Shown in pieces: positions 34,659 through 48,117 of a stretch of 64,000 nt of DNA. Each line of letters starts with the position of its first letter. The first letter of the stretch is position 1. The stretch lies in NCBI RefSeq assembly GCF_964204645.1, contig NC_134026.1:2294001-2358000 (forward strand). Reading direction: 5' to 3'. Source of the stretch: Tubulanus polymorphus (lineage: Eukaryota > Nemertea > Palaeonemertea > Tubulaniformes > Tubulanidae). Both the position numbers and the translations under genes were made by a program. The notes below the pieces were generated by a model. It made no database searches and was not told the origin of the DNA. It was given only the letters and a program-made list of their open reading frames with translations.

Positions 34659-37177
34659 GTTAGAAAATTTTCTTCATACATAATTTCAAATTTTGGTTAG
34701 ACAGAAAGAAAACGTGTTCAGTGTTTAGCTTTCGACTTAACAACAAAATCTTAAATCGATTGCAAGGTGCTTTCTCGTACAAAACCTTCTGACGATATGC
34801 GTCTAAAAATGTGATGTCAATTCAGATTCCATATGGTTATAAAGAGCTACTATAGGTCTGTATTTCATATACTATTAGCGATGTTTAAAACCACGAATTG
34901 ATGCCGAAAACGAATTCTAAAAATCAAAATTAAATAATAGATCATATTGAAATAGTACATCCCTGGCAATCCTGAAATTCACCAAGCATCGTAACGTACT
35001 TAGTTCTTACCGTAGAATGTGAAGATGAATTAACCATCTAAGAAAAGTCTGGCCGAACAATAGGTATATGTGACACACGACCTGCTGTCTAACCCAACAT
35101 GTATATAAATAAGCCAGTATAGCCACCTCAATGTAACGGTACAATTACCTGCTATTAGCGAACAGGACGCCAACGACAATGTAATTCAGTACTGATAATT
35201 ACACGCGAAAACAAATGACAGTGCCATAGATGTTACAGGCGGGCCACGGATATGACGTCACTTTACGAATGACAACACCCTTGTAATTAATGGCGGTTAG
35301 TATTGTTTTCATTATAAATAGCATCGTCATAGTTCGGGGCTAAGAATGATGATAATAACCACCGTTTAGGCTATAATTGCACAACAGTGACGTCAATTGG
35401 AATTATTGCATACAATTATTCGGGTTTCGATTGAGAGCCATGCGCTTCAAAATTCAGAAATATCAATAGTGTTATTTCAAAACTAAAATGAAAGTGGTCG
35501 TTTTCAGATGGAGTTCTGATCAATATTCTATTTTCATCTTAAATGGTACGTTATTTTTATATTTACTCGTACGCTATTTGGTTGCGCTTGTAAACAGCTT
35601 ATTGGTGATTGGAGGTCATGGACTTCAGCCCCCGCATCAATCAGGAATTACGGATTTCCGCGAGGACGATCTATACTGACGCCGTCGTTTCTATTCCACA
35701 GAAAGTTTCATCATAAAATTTCCACAAAGAGTTTCTATCGCATTACCGTATCTCCGATTCCCCGAGGCGCTGCAAAGTGACTTCACATGCGATTGGACAA
35801 AACCTAACTCCATTATCGAGGTTAATCGCAGTTAATGTCCCGTACTTTGTCAATTACTGAAACAATGATTTTGTGAAAATTTCTGTCCGCCGGTATTTTC
35901 ATCAATTTAGCGTCGAAACTAACGATAAATGATTCCGACAACAAATGAATGGCAATTCTCTGTCGCCTGATTCCTGGTATTTTCTGTCTAGAGATCAAAC
36001 ATAATAGACAGGGTAAGTATTTGATTTTTTTCCAAAAACCGGCTTTTTCGGCAATACGACAACATCCAATAGAAGACATTCTTCGTGTAAGAGATATCGA
36101 ATGGTAATTACACCGGGCTAAATCGCACCTGGATCTCGAAAAGAAAATTAAAGATACCCGATCTGCCATTCCGAGGGCGTTAGTAAGTTGTCGCATGTTC
36201 CATGTTGTCTGGACATGACACTACGGATTGGAAGGTATCGTGTCATTATGACCTTATTCTGCAAGGTCATTCTTACATTATGGTACGGGCTACAACGAGT
36301 CAAACCCTAATTGTTGAATACTTTATTTTGGTATGATCTATAGGAATCTATTATCGCAGTAGATGTTATTGATACTGGACTCTCACCCCACATTATATAG
36401 AATACTATTCTCCCCTGTACAATAATCCTGGATCGTTGCCAGTTTTTAACCAACTTATAGTTCAAACCATATACTTGTGGATAACCATAAACCACAAAAA
36501 TGATAAAACACTTATCATAAACTAGTATATACACGATCAAGCTGTATAAAAATCGACTATCGTTTTTCGGTTGATATACATCGGTTCTTATTCCAAGTGA
36601 TTCGCGATTTTGCGCTTAATGGAAGACAATATACAATAGCCTCCAGGCTGGAAAATATCAATAACAATTTCACGGATTTGCTATGTATATTGGTTTATTG
36701 CCGAATCAGAGAAACCATCGCCGGCAGCTGCAACAAAATCCACCGTGCCAAGACTCGCGACCGTCCATGAGATAGAAATCATTTGAAGCCAGCCAGCTAT
36801 TAATATCATGGAAAAATTGGATACCTCTCTGTGAATATCAATGTCTTTTTTCCTCTAAGGTGTTTTGTGAACTCGGTACAAAGATGAGAGAAAAGGGATG
36901 AAATTGTAGTTGTGTTCATTTTGTAAATCAGTGCATCGGTGTGTTTTTATTCAAACTTCTCAGACTACAGTGGAAAATCGTGATAAACCCGTCAAATACA
37001 GAAGTCATGTACGTTTTCATATTCGTGACATGTTCATCATACGTCTACTATATTTACGTAGACATGTATGATGTGTGAACCATGTGAAGAGATCATATAC
37101 AGTGTTCTAAAGACAATCATTCCGCAAAATACCGTGAATTTAAAACTCGCTTCTCTGGGTGATTCGTAACACAGTCA
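34659..37177. other. Non-coding, upstream of DIRAS coding exon
   Basis: No supportable coding sequence. Upstream untranslated exons and the promoter of DIRAS are expected somewhere above 34.7 kb. The minus-strand frame at 35822-36196 has no recognisable domain and was not accepted. Confidence 0.4.
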
Positions 37178-37540
37178 TCAAACCTGTTTAAGAAGCACTG
37201 TAGCCTTGCTGCATTTTCTCGCAACCAGCATCCGTAACTGCTGCAATTCTTGCAGTTCCTCTTCTTCCGTCAGTTCTCGTTTTTTAGTAACTCCATCAAT
37301 GGATTCAGCGTCTGTATCGGTATCAACTTCTGCCTGTCCACCAACAGCTCCAGGTTCATCGATGATTACTAATTCATCATCGTTCTCGGTATCAACCTTG
37401 TCTACCTGGTCGCCAGTTACTCCCACGATTTCAGGTTTGTTCTTGTCTTGTTCTTGGTCACACGAAACGGCCGATTTCAATTGTTTCTTGGACTCGCACT
37501 TTTTTGCCGAAGCCGATAATGTCTTTTTGCCTCTAGCCAT
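37178..37540 (-). CDS. Small acidic protein or first coding exon, unrecognised
   Basis: I do not recognise this protein. It reads 120 residues from the ATG at 37540. The N-terminus is basic (MARGKKTLSASAKKCESKKQ). The middle is acidic (VDTENDDELVIIDEPGA, EVDTDTDAESIDG). A charged helical end follows (KKRELTEEEELQELQQLRML then VARKCSKATVLLKQV). A good acceptor (TTTCTTCTAG) sits just upstream, so the exon begins at about 37557 with a short 5' untranslated part. The last codons before the TGA read AAACAG then GTTTGA, which could be a donor, so the protein may continue into an exon at lower coordinates. The composition suggests a nuclear or adaptor-like protein, but no function can be assigned. 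Confidence 0.5.
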   Translation of the reverse strand: MARGKKTLSASAKKCESKKQLKSAVSCDQEQDKNKPEIVGVTGDQVDKVDTENDDELVIIDEPGAVGGQAEVDTDTDAESIDGVTKKRELTEEEELQELQQLRMLVARKCSKATVLLKQV

Positions 37541-37557
37541 ATTGCTGTTTTCTGCTA

Positions 37558-40500
37558 GAAGAAAGACATGTAAATGGCACACATGCAAAAACGATAGAGA
37601 CAGATTGGTACTTGAGAAAGGTTTGATAATGCATCAGTCGGGGCCAAGGGATAAAATGAAAATAGGAGATGCAGGCCAGGCTAAGATGAGAACATATGTC
37701 ATTGATAGATTTCCATCAATATCTGCACTACGTTCGATAGAAACAATCAATATATTTCTGAGAATGACGTATAACCTATTGATCCGCAATATCTCCAGCA
37801 TCATAACGTATTCACAGTCTTACTTCACCGTACATATTCGCCTTGGTGAATTGTAATTAACGACCCATCACTTGCGTGACATCTTCTAGATATTATATGT
37901 CTTATATAAGATGGAAAATGATAAATGTGCGTGATATCAACCGATTCAAAGATGGCCTTCGATTCTATAATGAGCACAATTGCAAAAATAATCGCCTGAT
38001 CGAGAGCGTGTAGGACATCAAATCGGGAAATTACAACGAGAATGTTGGTAGTTTGGTAATGATAATGATGCATGATAGTAAGACGAAGATACTTTATTGA
38101 TGGAAGTTTTGGCACCGAGTGAAAACTAATGGTTTATAAGGGGTATATATCACGTTCAAAATATATGAATGGATATTTCCTATACAGGGAGTTAGAAACT
38201 GAAATGTTAACGCATTTTCTTTTTCTACAAGGCTCGACTCAAAGATGGGTAATATGCGAAGATCTCTTTCTATCCAACGGTCTGTCTCCAGAATTTTTCT
38301 GTCGACTTCCGACTAATAAGGTTAGAGTCATAAATGGAACATTTCCCGTCTCGTGAAGAGGTCGTAAAATAGACTGTACAGAAACTAGTGCACCGATCTA
38401 TTCGCTGATGTCGTTTGCCGATCGTTACGAACAAAGGCGACCGTGAAGTGATCGTGTGAATTTCCGTGATGAAAATAAGTTGATTATACGTGGGACATAG
38501 AAGCGTATATATATATACGCGCTGTATGACCAACATTGTAGACATCACCGTGATAAAAATCGTATCAAAACCTTTTAAGATCTCTCGACATTTTGCCAGA
38601 AGAGATTCTTAAAGGTCTTCGGGTTACAATGCAGCGATCGAATCGGAAGTCGACAGAAACCGGGGTTTTTAGCATGGTGCGCGTATGATATCATAATGTA
38701 GAAGAGTTTGTTGAATTCGTGATTCTTCATTAGTGATAACCGGGGAAATAATGAACGATGCAAATAGTGCTAATGAGCTTCTATTCAATAACAGCAGTGG
38801 GTTTCCACGCAACTCGTCGCGCACCTGATCTCTCGGTGATATCGAAAGTTTACATATATTCTTCTTAGCAAACTTTTTGTATTTTTCTCCAATATTCACT
38901 TTTACATTGATGCTTAAAAAGAAAAATGATATTTTGTAGCTTGCTGCACGTCCGGAGTTCTTTTTATCTTTTTTTCTTGATTTCCATTTTTACTATTAAG
39001 ATAATTACCTTAAGATATGTGGTTATAGCTGATACTTTTTGCCACACGTAACAAAACATTACTTTCAATTAACTGGAAAGTTTATGTTATCCGTGAGCAG
39101 GCATCTGCTAAAATTAAATAAATTCAGCATCCAGTTCTTTCCGTCCATTAAATCGATTCGTTAGGTCTAGTGACGGATATCGTATGATGGGGCAGGAAAC
39201 GTTGTCTTTGTTGCTAAAGAGCTTTTATAGAATACAATCTGATGCAATCATGTAGATCTCCCTCCAACCGGGAACTTCTTTAATCCGCGGTTTCAACTCG
39301 CATTGCGAAACTAAATCGCTGGCAATCTCAACGATTCTGATTACGTAGCCACCTTTTCACCAACTTCCAAAGTCCGCAATTTGAGCGATACATTTTACAA
39401 ATTCATGAAGTGTACTTACTAATTTCATCACCAATTCCCAGAGCGAATCGGAAGTCCGTATTCAAGCCTGTTCTAATACACGGTCAAATGAAGACTGTTG
39501 CGTATAATTACACAGCGGTCATCGATTACTAATGATCAATGTGATGATCGACTGTTGAGTCAAAGCGGGTTTTGTTAAGTATATACTGTAGCGATAGACC
39601 TCGCCACGACATCGAACGAGGAAATGAACCTCACGTGTCAAAGATCAAAGGATTAGCGTCTTAATGCCATGTCGTGATAATACCATCATCAGAATCATCA
39701 ATTTCACATGTGTCGATGTTAAATCTCATGAAATCTATCGAACAACACCTGCTTTGCTCCCTGATTAAGTGTCAGGCAGTATAAAGCTGCTAATGAAAAA
39801 AAACTAAGCCAAACGATCTGGCGTCGGTGTCTGGAAGAAGATACCAACCAGCAGCAAACATAACCGAGTTGCCTCTCTTTTACGGACATACACGCACGGA
39901 AGACTTTTATGAATTAATCTTGTATTTTTCGTTGAGCTTTTTCATGCTCTTTTCTATACTAGAAATGTCAGTGTAGACGTATCGATTCAATATTCGTACT
40001 TCTTCGCCCAGAGAAATTATTGTGCCATAAAAATGAGTAGATTTAGCCGTCAACACATATCTTAATAGACATTACCGGTAGATACTCGGCAAGTCCGTTT
40101 ATTGCACGTACTTTCGTCGCATGTAATAGGATTAACTGAATGTACCTCGCCCGACGTCAAATTATTTACTATAACTAATGACAACCCGTCATGTATTTGA
40201 CCTTAAATTTACCTCTAATCGAAAATCGTTGTTCTCGATGATGTGTCTAATCATCCAGGTCGGGTATCGAAAACGTCGTAGATATACAAGAAGACACTCA
40301 TCTTTGAACTCGGTCGATGAAAGTTGGAGAAGGTCCTTTGATAAAAACATCACATTCCGAATTCATTAATTAGCAAGATAGATTATAACTATACTACTGC
40401 AAAGGAAATTATATAGTCGGGTTTGATTGAAAGAAGTGAATATCCATGAAGATTTTATGTGCTCGTGCAGTTTGATTATCTAACTCCGATGAAGCCACTA

Positions 40501-43500
40501 GTTGTAAATTTGATTACTGCGGACGGACCTCTAGATTGACAAATGGATCATGAGATGACAAAGTCTAGCTGATTCGGTTGGATCTCTGCTAACAAGTAGC
40601 CCTACAACATACAATTGATTTTGTTCACGGGTTCTGTCCACCAGACGTCCATGTCCTTGTGTCTATAGTGCTTAACCAGACTCGTGTGTCTGGTTTAGAA
40701 TACTAGACGACTCAATAAAATCTTTCGGTCCTCCTTAAATATTGCTGTCAGATATATATGTATGTACTTATAGGGAAGTTGAGATAGACGAAACAAATAT
40801 ATATGCGCAGTAATATACCGAAGTATATTGACACACTCGCACTCTTTTAAAGCTCAACACACACGACGCAGGGAAACACGGAAATAGGAGACAGAAACAT
40901 TCTTTCGTTTCCGAGCGTCGTGTGCATTTACGAGAAACTAGAAACAAAGTTTCCGGAAAAAAATATTCCGAGATCCGTGTTTCCGTGTTACCCTGTGTCG
41001 TGGTGTGCGTTTACGAGAAACTAGAAACAAAGTTTCCGGAAAAAAATATTCCGAGATCCGTGTTTCTGTGTTTCCGTGTTACCCTGTGTCGTGTGCGGCG
41101 TCTGGTTCTACGTGAATCACCACGTATTCACAAGGACCACTCGTCTCTCGACGGAACCGCGTGATTTAAAAGCCTGAGCGATATTTCTATCGACGGAAAA
41201 TGTAGGTCTAGCTCACTCAAATAGAAATTGATTTTCTGTACAACATTCCAAGCATCAGATGCATAGCCGATGATGCGATACGATCAGTCCCAGCAGCTTA
41301 ATGTAAGCTGATTTGCGGAAGCAATTCTAATGGTTTTACATTGTTTTTCACTTGAATTCTAAAATTGACGTATTTAGATGGATATACATAGTTCTTGTGC
41401 AATACACGCACAGTTTCACCTTGCTTTCAACATCATGTGTATAAGTTTTAACATGTGACGGGTAAACATCATTAGCATCTACATCACCTCTGTGTAGGTA
41501 ATTGAGGTAATGGAACAATGACCGAAACCACCGTACGAATGCCAAGTAATATTTGAACTCATCCACAAGGTTCTGTACAGATATCCTATTCCATCTTTCT
41601 CATTGCATTCTCGGCAAATATTGTCACCACGGTATTATAACTCGCGTACCAACTGGTATCGCAGCCTACATACATCGGCCATTCTTTTCACCCCCACGGA
41701 CGACGACGTGTCGACCCTCGACGGATACTCAACCTACACGGTCAATACAGTCTCAGTGACAACCATCCCAACTTGCAGCTCTTCCAGAGACTTTCCGTCC
41801 TGCTAGACGATGTGCAAATACACAACACAAGTATCGGCACAGCACCATAAACATGGCTGCGAATCGGTAGATATCGACAGGACGTAAGCGGCCATTAAGC
41901 AATAAATTATTTTCCAGCAACATATAATGTTGCAGTAATGTTGGCGACGTACAGACTGGCATGTTAGTAAATTGGATAATATTTGTTCATGTTATGGTGT
42001 ACATCAAATTGAGAAACGACGTCAAATTTCAGACGATTTTCTTTCGACTAGTCTGTGTCAATTTCTTGTTCCCCAGCCGGATTCGCACATACGTTACACC
42101 GGTTCTTAGTCTAAATGTTCACGACGCTTCGGGTGTCGATACCTGTTTTTATGAGCGAGAATGAGAATATGGCCCTGGTTGAAGTGATTCAAATACAAAA
42201 GCTCTCGTTCCTCGCCGATAATTGTAACAAAGAAGTAGTTACTAAATTAACTGACTGATGGAAACTGTCACGTTTTCTCCTTTGTAGTGAACAAAATAAT
42301 CCGATACTTAGACAGAAAACCTGTATTCACAAAATGAATGTATTTTCTCTAATGAACCATTAGACTTGAAACCAATGGTGCTAGTGACAATTCCTCCTGA
42401 CGAAACAGTAACGGTTACCGAAATCTTTGATTGGCTTAATTTTCATCGTGACCTTCATGATGCTTGCGTATCTTCATCCAATTCTATGACACAGAAGTCA
42501 GTCTTTGGATTGGCAGAATATCAATTGAATATTCACTATCTACTGTGTTCATCCGAATGAATTTTGGAAGTTGACTTCACACAAATTCATAAATTTCCAT
42601 ATCATGAAGCGAGATATGAAGTATAACTATTTCCGTTCAATGATTGTTTATGCAAATCTATCAGCCATGTGACCGGAATTTAAATATTCATATTAGCCGA
42701 TACAAGGTGCTCGTCGCTTCAGTTCCCACGAGTCAGTTCGGTTGTTCCCATGTGTCGGATTTACATAAACGTCTCATCAATAATTCGTGAATGCAGCTTG
42801 CCGGTCGATGCTGAGAGTATAGATAACTTCTTACAAACATCATAACGTACGACATCACCCAGAACGATCATTTATTGCATGAAAATTGAGAATGAAGTCA
42901 ACTGTCATCGTATCTGAATTCGATTTGTCCTGGTAAACCTGATAAGTTTTACAGTTATTGGATTTTACAGAAATTCTATTTACGATTCTGTGAACGTGTT
43001 TAATTCAATATGGGACCAAAATGTGAAAGATGAACAAAAAGTCATAACCTTGACAGTGAAGCCTATGTCAACAGAGATTGAGCAAAATCTTTGCCGATTT
43101 CGCACAAATGAATCAAAGGGTCCTACTAGATTCCAAAACATCATTAGCCTGGCAGAATCATTGAAATGCTTTGAATAATGCAGTCTCCTACATAAGTTTT
43201 GCGAAAGTGATTTTCTGTGCCAAATGTTGAGAGTTTTTTGTATTTCTTTCTGGAGATAGTATTGAATTCTTTGGATGCATGCAGTTTCTTACAGCAATCT
43301 CACGCGATCCAGAAATTCATTTCGTTACGAGAACGTTTTGTATTCCTAACAAGAACGGTATTAACCAACAGGAGAGGCTTGCAGTGAATAAAGCGGTTAG
43401 AGTACCCCACCAGAGTTGGGTAATATGCAGCGAGAAGACTGAAGTACGTTTCACGCGAATAGCTATGAAGAGCTGTCGCCCCAATGTAAAAACAGACACA

Positions 43501-46500
43501 TACGAACACATATAATGACAGACAAGGCGTAATAGATATAGATATATACATCAAACCAAAACCCACCCGCGTATGTGTAATATTCTGCTGATACTGGGAG
43601 CGTTCTGTATTGGATATCCTGAAATTACAGTCAGAATGCCATCTACGAGAACTAATGACTGTTTTTAAAGTCGCATACGACGACGAAAAGACTCGGAAGA
43701 AATCACTACCGTACGAGTTCGTACCATTCGCGTTAGAAAGAGAAAGTGATATTCTTTTTTATTTTTTCGAAGATGTGTAACACCACGTCGAGGTATACCA
43801 CGACTTATATTATTGCGTAGGTTGTAACCTGAATATGATATCCGCCTAAAAGAACCCCGAGGCAAGAAAACATACATTTCGAAACGCTTCGAGACGATGA
43901 TAGGCGAATAACACCAAGTGGTTCTTCATTTATTATCCTTACTTTAATGCATTCTCTTTTTATAGTTCCGATATAAAAAAAGCTTCGGGTTTTCATCCTG
44001 CGATGTGAGTACTCCTCAAACTTAAGCGCTGTTTGAAATATTCATCAACGTATAATTCAAGCTCAAACTATAATGCTGAAAGCTACGTGGGCGTAATGAT
44101 TTTTTTATATTTCTATTCTAGCTCTCAACGGGAACAAAAACCCTGCGAATTTCAATTGCTACGAGAGGAGGATTTACGTGAAATTCGAAACACAGCCATC
44201 GTCAGCGCAACATACGCCGCTGTTCGCAAGCGTGACGACATTTTCATGAAAGTAACGACAGCTAAAAACCTCTTAATTCGATTCGTCTTTCTCAATTCGG
44301 ATTGAAATTATGACGAAGTCTATCGAAACACGCAAATGAATTGATGTTGATATAATTATGGTTGATTATTTCAGCATTTTTCAACTTTTGATCGCGTAGT
44401 AACTTCACTTATGAATTATTTATAGGCTTTATTATGCACCCTTTTTTCATTCGGCGTAAATCAAATTCAAACGCTGCAAATTACGATCGGGAATATTCCG
44501 CGTTGCAGCAATCGAAGCAAAATCGGAAACTGAATTCAGCAATTAAATTTGCCGGTTGCTGTAGAGACAATGTAGACAGTAGCAGCGACGATCCGAACAC
44601 CTACACAGAGCGTTACGTGCATATACACCATTTATGAGTAGTGAATTCATAAATAAATGATTGAGAAATATGATGAATTGTTCAATTAGCGAGAAGAGTA
44701 TGAATATAATCGACTTTGCATATAGCTCAAACATTGCGCCGTATTTACACGTGGATTCGTCAACACGGTTTGGTGATACGGGCACATGCTTATGGTCGTT
44801 CAAAATGATAATGATACATCAATTTTATCAAGAAATTATTTGTTTGATATCAAACGACTGCTAGAAATACAAAATAATTACATAAAACTGTTAAATATTC
44901 TATATTTGTGATTTACCACGTATCCCGGCTGCTGTATGACTATTATCATCACAGTTTATTTAAATTCGTAATCTATTCAGAAATAGAAGAAAATTCGCGG
45001 GAAAAAAAGGAGTAAATGAGGAAAAATTAGACGGAATGTTTTAGAATGTTAGAACGAAATTTATCTATAAGAAATATAGAAATCAACTGTTTTGAAAATG
45101 ATTGTTTGAATACATACCGCGTTTGTTTCGCCCTCAGCCATCGTAATGAATTCCGTCATGGTTACGTGAAAAATATAATAATCCCCGTAAGAATCTAGTC
45201 TCGCGATCGACTACTTCTCTATGCTATATATGTATATACTTGAGCATCGTCCGGATGATGGTTTCGGTACAGCTCCAGTGCTACATTGATAACTGATAAA
45301 TGGCCATGGTGGGATGGAGGCAAGTCGAGATCGATCGGTTTATAGTCTGTTACGCGGAACCGAGTTCACATCGCCATCTCAGTTGCGAGTCGTCGTGTCT
45401 AGGATTGAGGGAGGTGTAGGTGGTAGCTACTGTTGTTATGTTGACAGTACGAGAGATTATATCGCCAGCGCTCACGAGGGTCTCATTTTCATGACGACTC
45501 GCTGCTTGTCGAGTAATGAAAATCCGCGAGTGATTTTTCATTTTGTGCATTAAAGTACATTTCATTTTCGTATATTATCATTTTTGTCACGTTTTTAGTC
45601 TACTCTAATCGATGACAAAATCAGGCGCCTCTCAAAGAAATATTCATTACGCGTACAACAATAGGTGGCGCTAGATACTAAACTAAGTGTCGATAAATCA
45701 ATGCGCGACAAACGTGATTTATCATTTAAAAATTCCACCCACTAAAACATCAATTACGTGTTATTTCGCTGGGATCGTAAATTTTTTTTCTGTATTCCAT
45801 TCGATGGAATGTCCAGCTATTAGTCAGCACAGTAATCATTTTACTATCGGGTCCATATCATTAGATTAACAACATCTTAGACACATAGCCCTGAAGCCAG
45901 GATTGCCACGCTGAATAAGTGTTGGCAGTGTAGGAGTCATATCATGTTTGATTTTACAGTTTCAAGCCGCCTCCGTTACCTAACCTTCAACTCGCTGGCA
46001 ATATCTCACATAGATCAGGGACAACGAAGAAACGTCTTTATTATAGTTAAATACAGTACAGATTTCCCGAGGGAATAAATAGACTGAGCAGAAGCAGATA
46101 TCGGGGCGGTACACTGAGAAATTGATAAAATATTGATAGAGCGAAAGAAGGTTGATCTGAGGGTCACCATGTGTACCGTGTATAGATTTCTGCCTTATGG
46201 TTACTGATGTTAGGAGTTGAACGTATATTATTGAAACATTTTGATGGTTAAGATTTCAATCAAATTTTAGCTGGCCCATTGCAAATGAATTATTTACATT
46301 TTGAATGGCAGGAATAAGGTTTATCAACCACGACCATAAACACATTTTATCTACTTTTATCCATCTACGCCTTAATTTCAACGTATAAAAAAACGTAACG
46401 TCGCCTATCCATAAAATCAGAAAAAAACAACGTGAAATCATGATAGTTATTACAACATCGCTCTATCGACAAAACTCAGAAAAAAACAAATCTCTACATG

Positions 46501-47791
46501 ATTGGTGTTATTATGTGTGTGATTGAAGGCAATGATAAACTAGCGCAATAACACGAAAATAAAACACGGATGTATATATATATATGTCTATCGACTAACT
46601 TACCAGTGGCGGCATTTCGGATTTGGAACGGCGACCTCGGGTCGGTGTGGATCGTATCGTCGCCATACTCTCAATAATAACACACATATACAGTAATGCA
46701 CCGGTGGTCGTAATTAATCGATTTGTGACGATGAATTAATTATTAATTCGGCGATGATGCTGCGGCGACAAAGATATCATCCTAGTTTCATATTCAACCG
46801 TTATATGAGCATTATCTAACGTGAGACCCGTCTTCTGTTAAACGTATATAAAACTGGATGAAAATTCGCCCGTACTTTTCATATATAACTATAACCACAC
46901 CCTAATGCCGAGTACAAAATATAAATATTGATCAAAACGTTGATTTGCCGACACAGAATCCTCATATTATGTCTTCAGATGATTGAACTTATATTAGACG
47001 AGATCAATCAGACGAATACATGATAATACCAGCCGCAGATCAATCATCAACCATTCATATACTATTTAGTCCTTTTTGAAGACATTCAATTCTATTTTTA
47101 ATACAGTGAGAATAAATGATCTTTAAAATATACAAGATGTGATACTAATTTTAGTGGTTTCTTAGAAGACTTCTATTCTTAGTGAATTTGCTTCAGGGAC
47201 GTCGTCCTGTCAAGTTTCTACGTGTACGAGTTAAGAAACGTTGGCCAACCTGGGAGTGGCACTGATATAAACACGAATAACGAATTTGATTAGATAAATT
47301 TGATCGAGTCTAAAATCAGAATGCATTTAAACCGCACTGACTCTTGATATATATATTCAGTGTATATTGTGCTAATCGAATTTGCAAAGAGTTGAAACGA
47401 ACGCGTCTAAACAGACAAACATATCATTAATTACGTTTTCGCTGATTCACCTGAGGAAAATCAACTGAAAAAGCTAAAACTCATCGTAAAAAACACCTAG
47501 AGCTCTTTTATCGTTTGATCTTGACATATATACATTACCGCATTCATAGGATAAATATTGACAATTTGGTTGCATCAAATGTCAAACAGTCTTAGTATAG
47601 GTATAAAGATGTTTATGTATATCAATACTTTATAAGGGTGGTTTTTTCAGAGGAAACGTCACAATGACATCAGAATGACATCACGAACAGTAATAATTGA
47701 CGTCACGCCATAAAAGATAGCGTTCAACGAGCTCGATACATTTTAGCTCGGGATTATAGACGGCCCGCTAAATCTGAGCTGTTCATCAATC
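37558..47791. other. Long stretch without recognised genes (left part of a gene-poor region)
   Basis: Only short frames of 60-95 residues, overlapping on both strands and without family resemblance. The one clear feature is the MITE B copy at 40847-41104. The sequence is AT-rich and otherwise unique within the window. It could be intergenic or one very long intron. Confidence 0.45.
40847..41104. mobile_element. MITE family B, copy 2, with internal 83-bp tandem duplication
   Basis: The left end is TTAAAGCTCAACACACACGA then CGCAGGGAAAC. The right end reads ACCCTGTGTCGTGTGCGGCG. The interior holds two nearly identical units starting TGTGCATTTACGAGAAAC (40921) and TGTGCGTTTACGAGAAAC (41004). Each contains CAAAGTTTCCGG, ATATTCCGAGATCCGTG and a copy of the right-end motif ACCCTGTGTCGTG. 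The element therefore carries a duplicated end. Confidence 0.75.
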
Positions 47792-48117
47792 CTGTGACAG
47801 ACAGACGAATTTACTCGGAATCGATTTTCGCCGAATTTTGAAGTGTACCAAGGGACGCGAGGCGAATTTTTTCGTCGGTACATCGACTGGCACGAATCAA
47901 ACATATTGAGATAGCATCGGTGAATTCTTGTCAACAACATCGAGTAAGTTAGTCGGCAAAAAAAGATACTGAATCGTTTAATCATTTGATCGGCGAATTT
48001 ATTCGGCGAATCAGTCATTCGCACCGAATTCGCCTAAATGTGTCAACCTTGAATTCAAACCACGGGCGAAACATATGGCGAACGATTCGCCGAAGAATTT
48101 CGCCTAGTCTGTCACAA
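47792..48117. mobile_element. MITE family D, copy 2
   Basis: Ends are CTGTGACAGACAGACGAATT on plus and TTGTGACAGACTAGGCGAAA on minus, enclosing about 326 bp. Internal TTCGCCGAATTTTG, GTGTACCAA, GGCGAATTTATTCGGCGAA and CGCCTAAATGTGTCAA match the copy at 25705-26023. Terminal repeats are better preserved here. Confidence 0.75.

Noticed and set aside
34274-34683. Long repetitive frames on both strands (WLVG and TNQP repeats), one fused to DIRAS
   Set aside because: A tetranucleotide array is open in every frame that lacks a stop; the DIRAS splice acceptor at 34237-34238 separates it from the coding exon.
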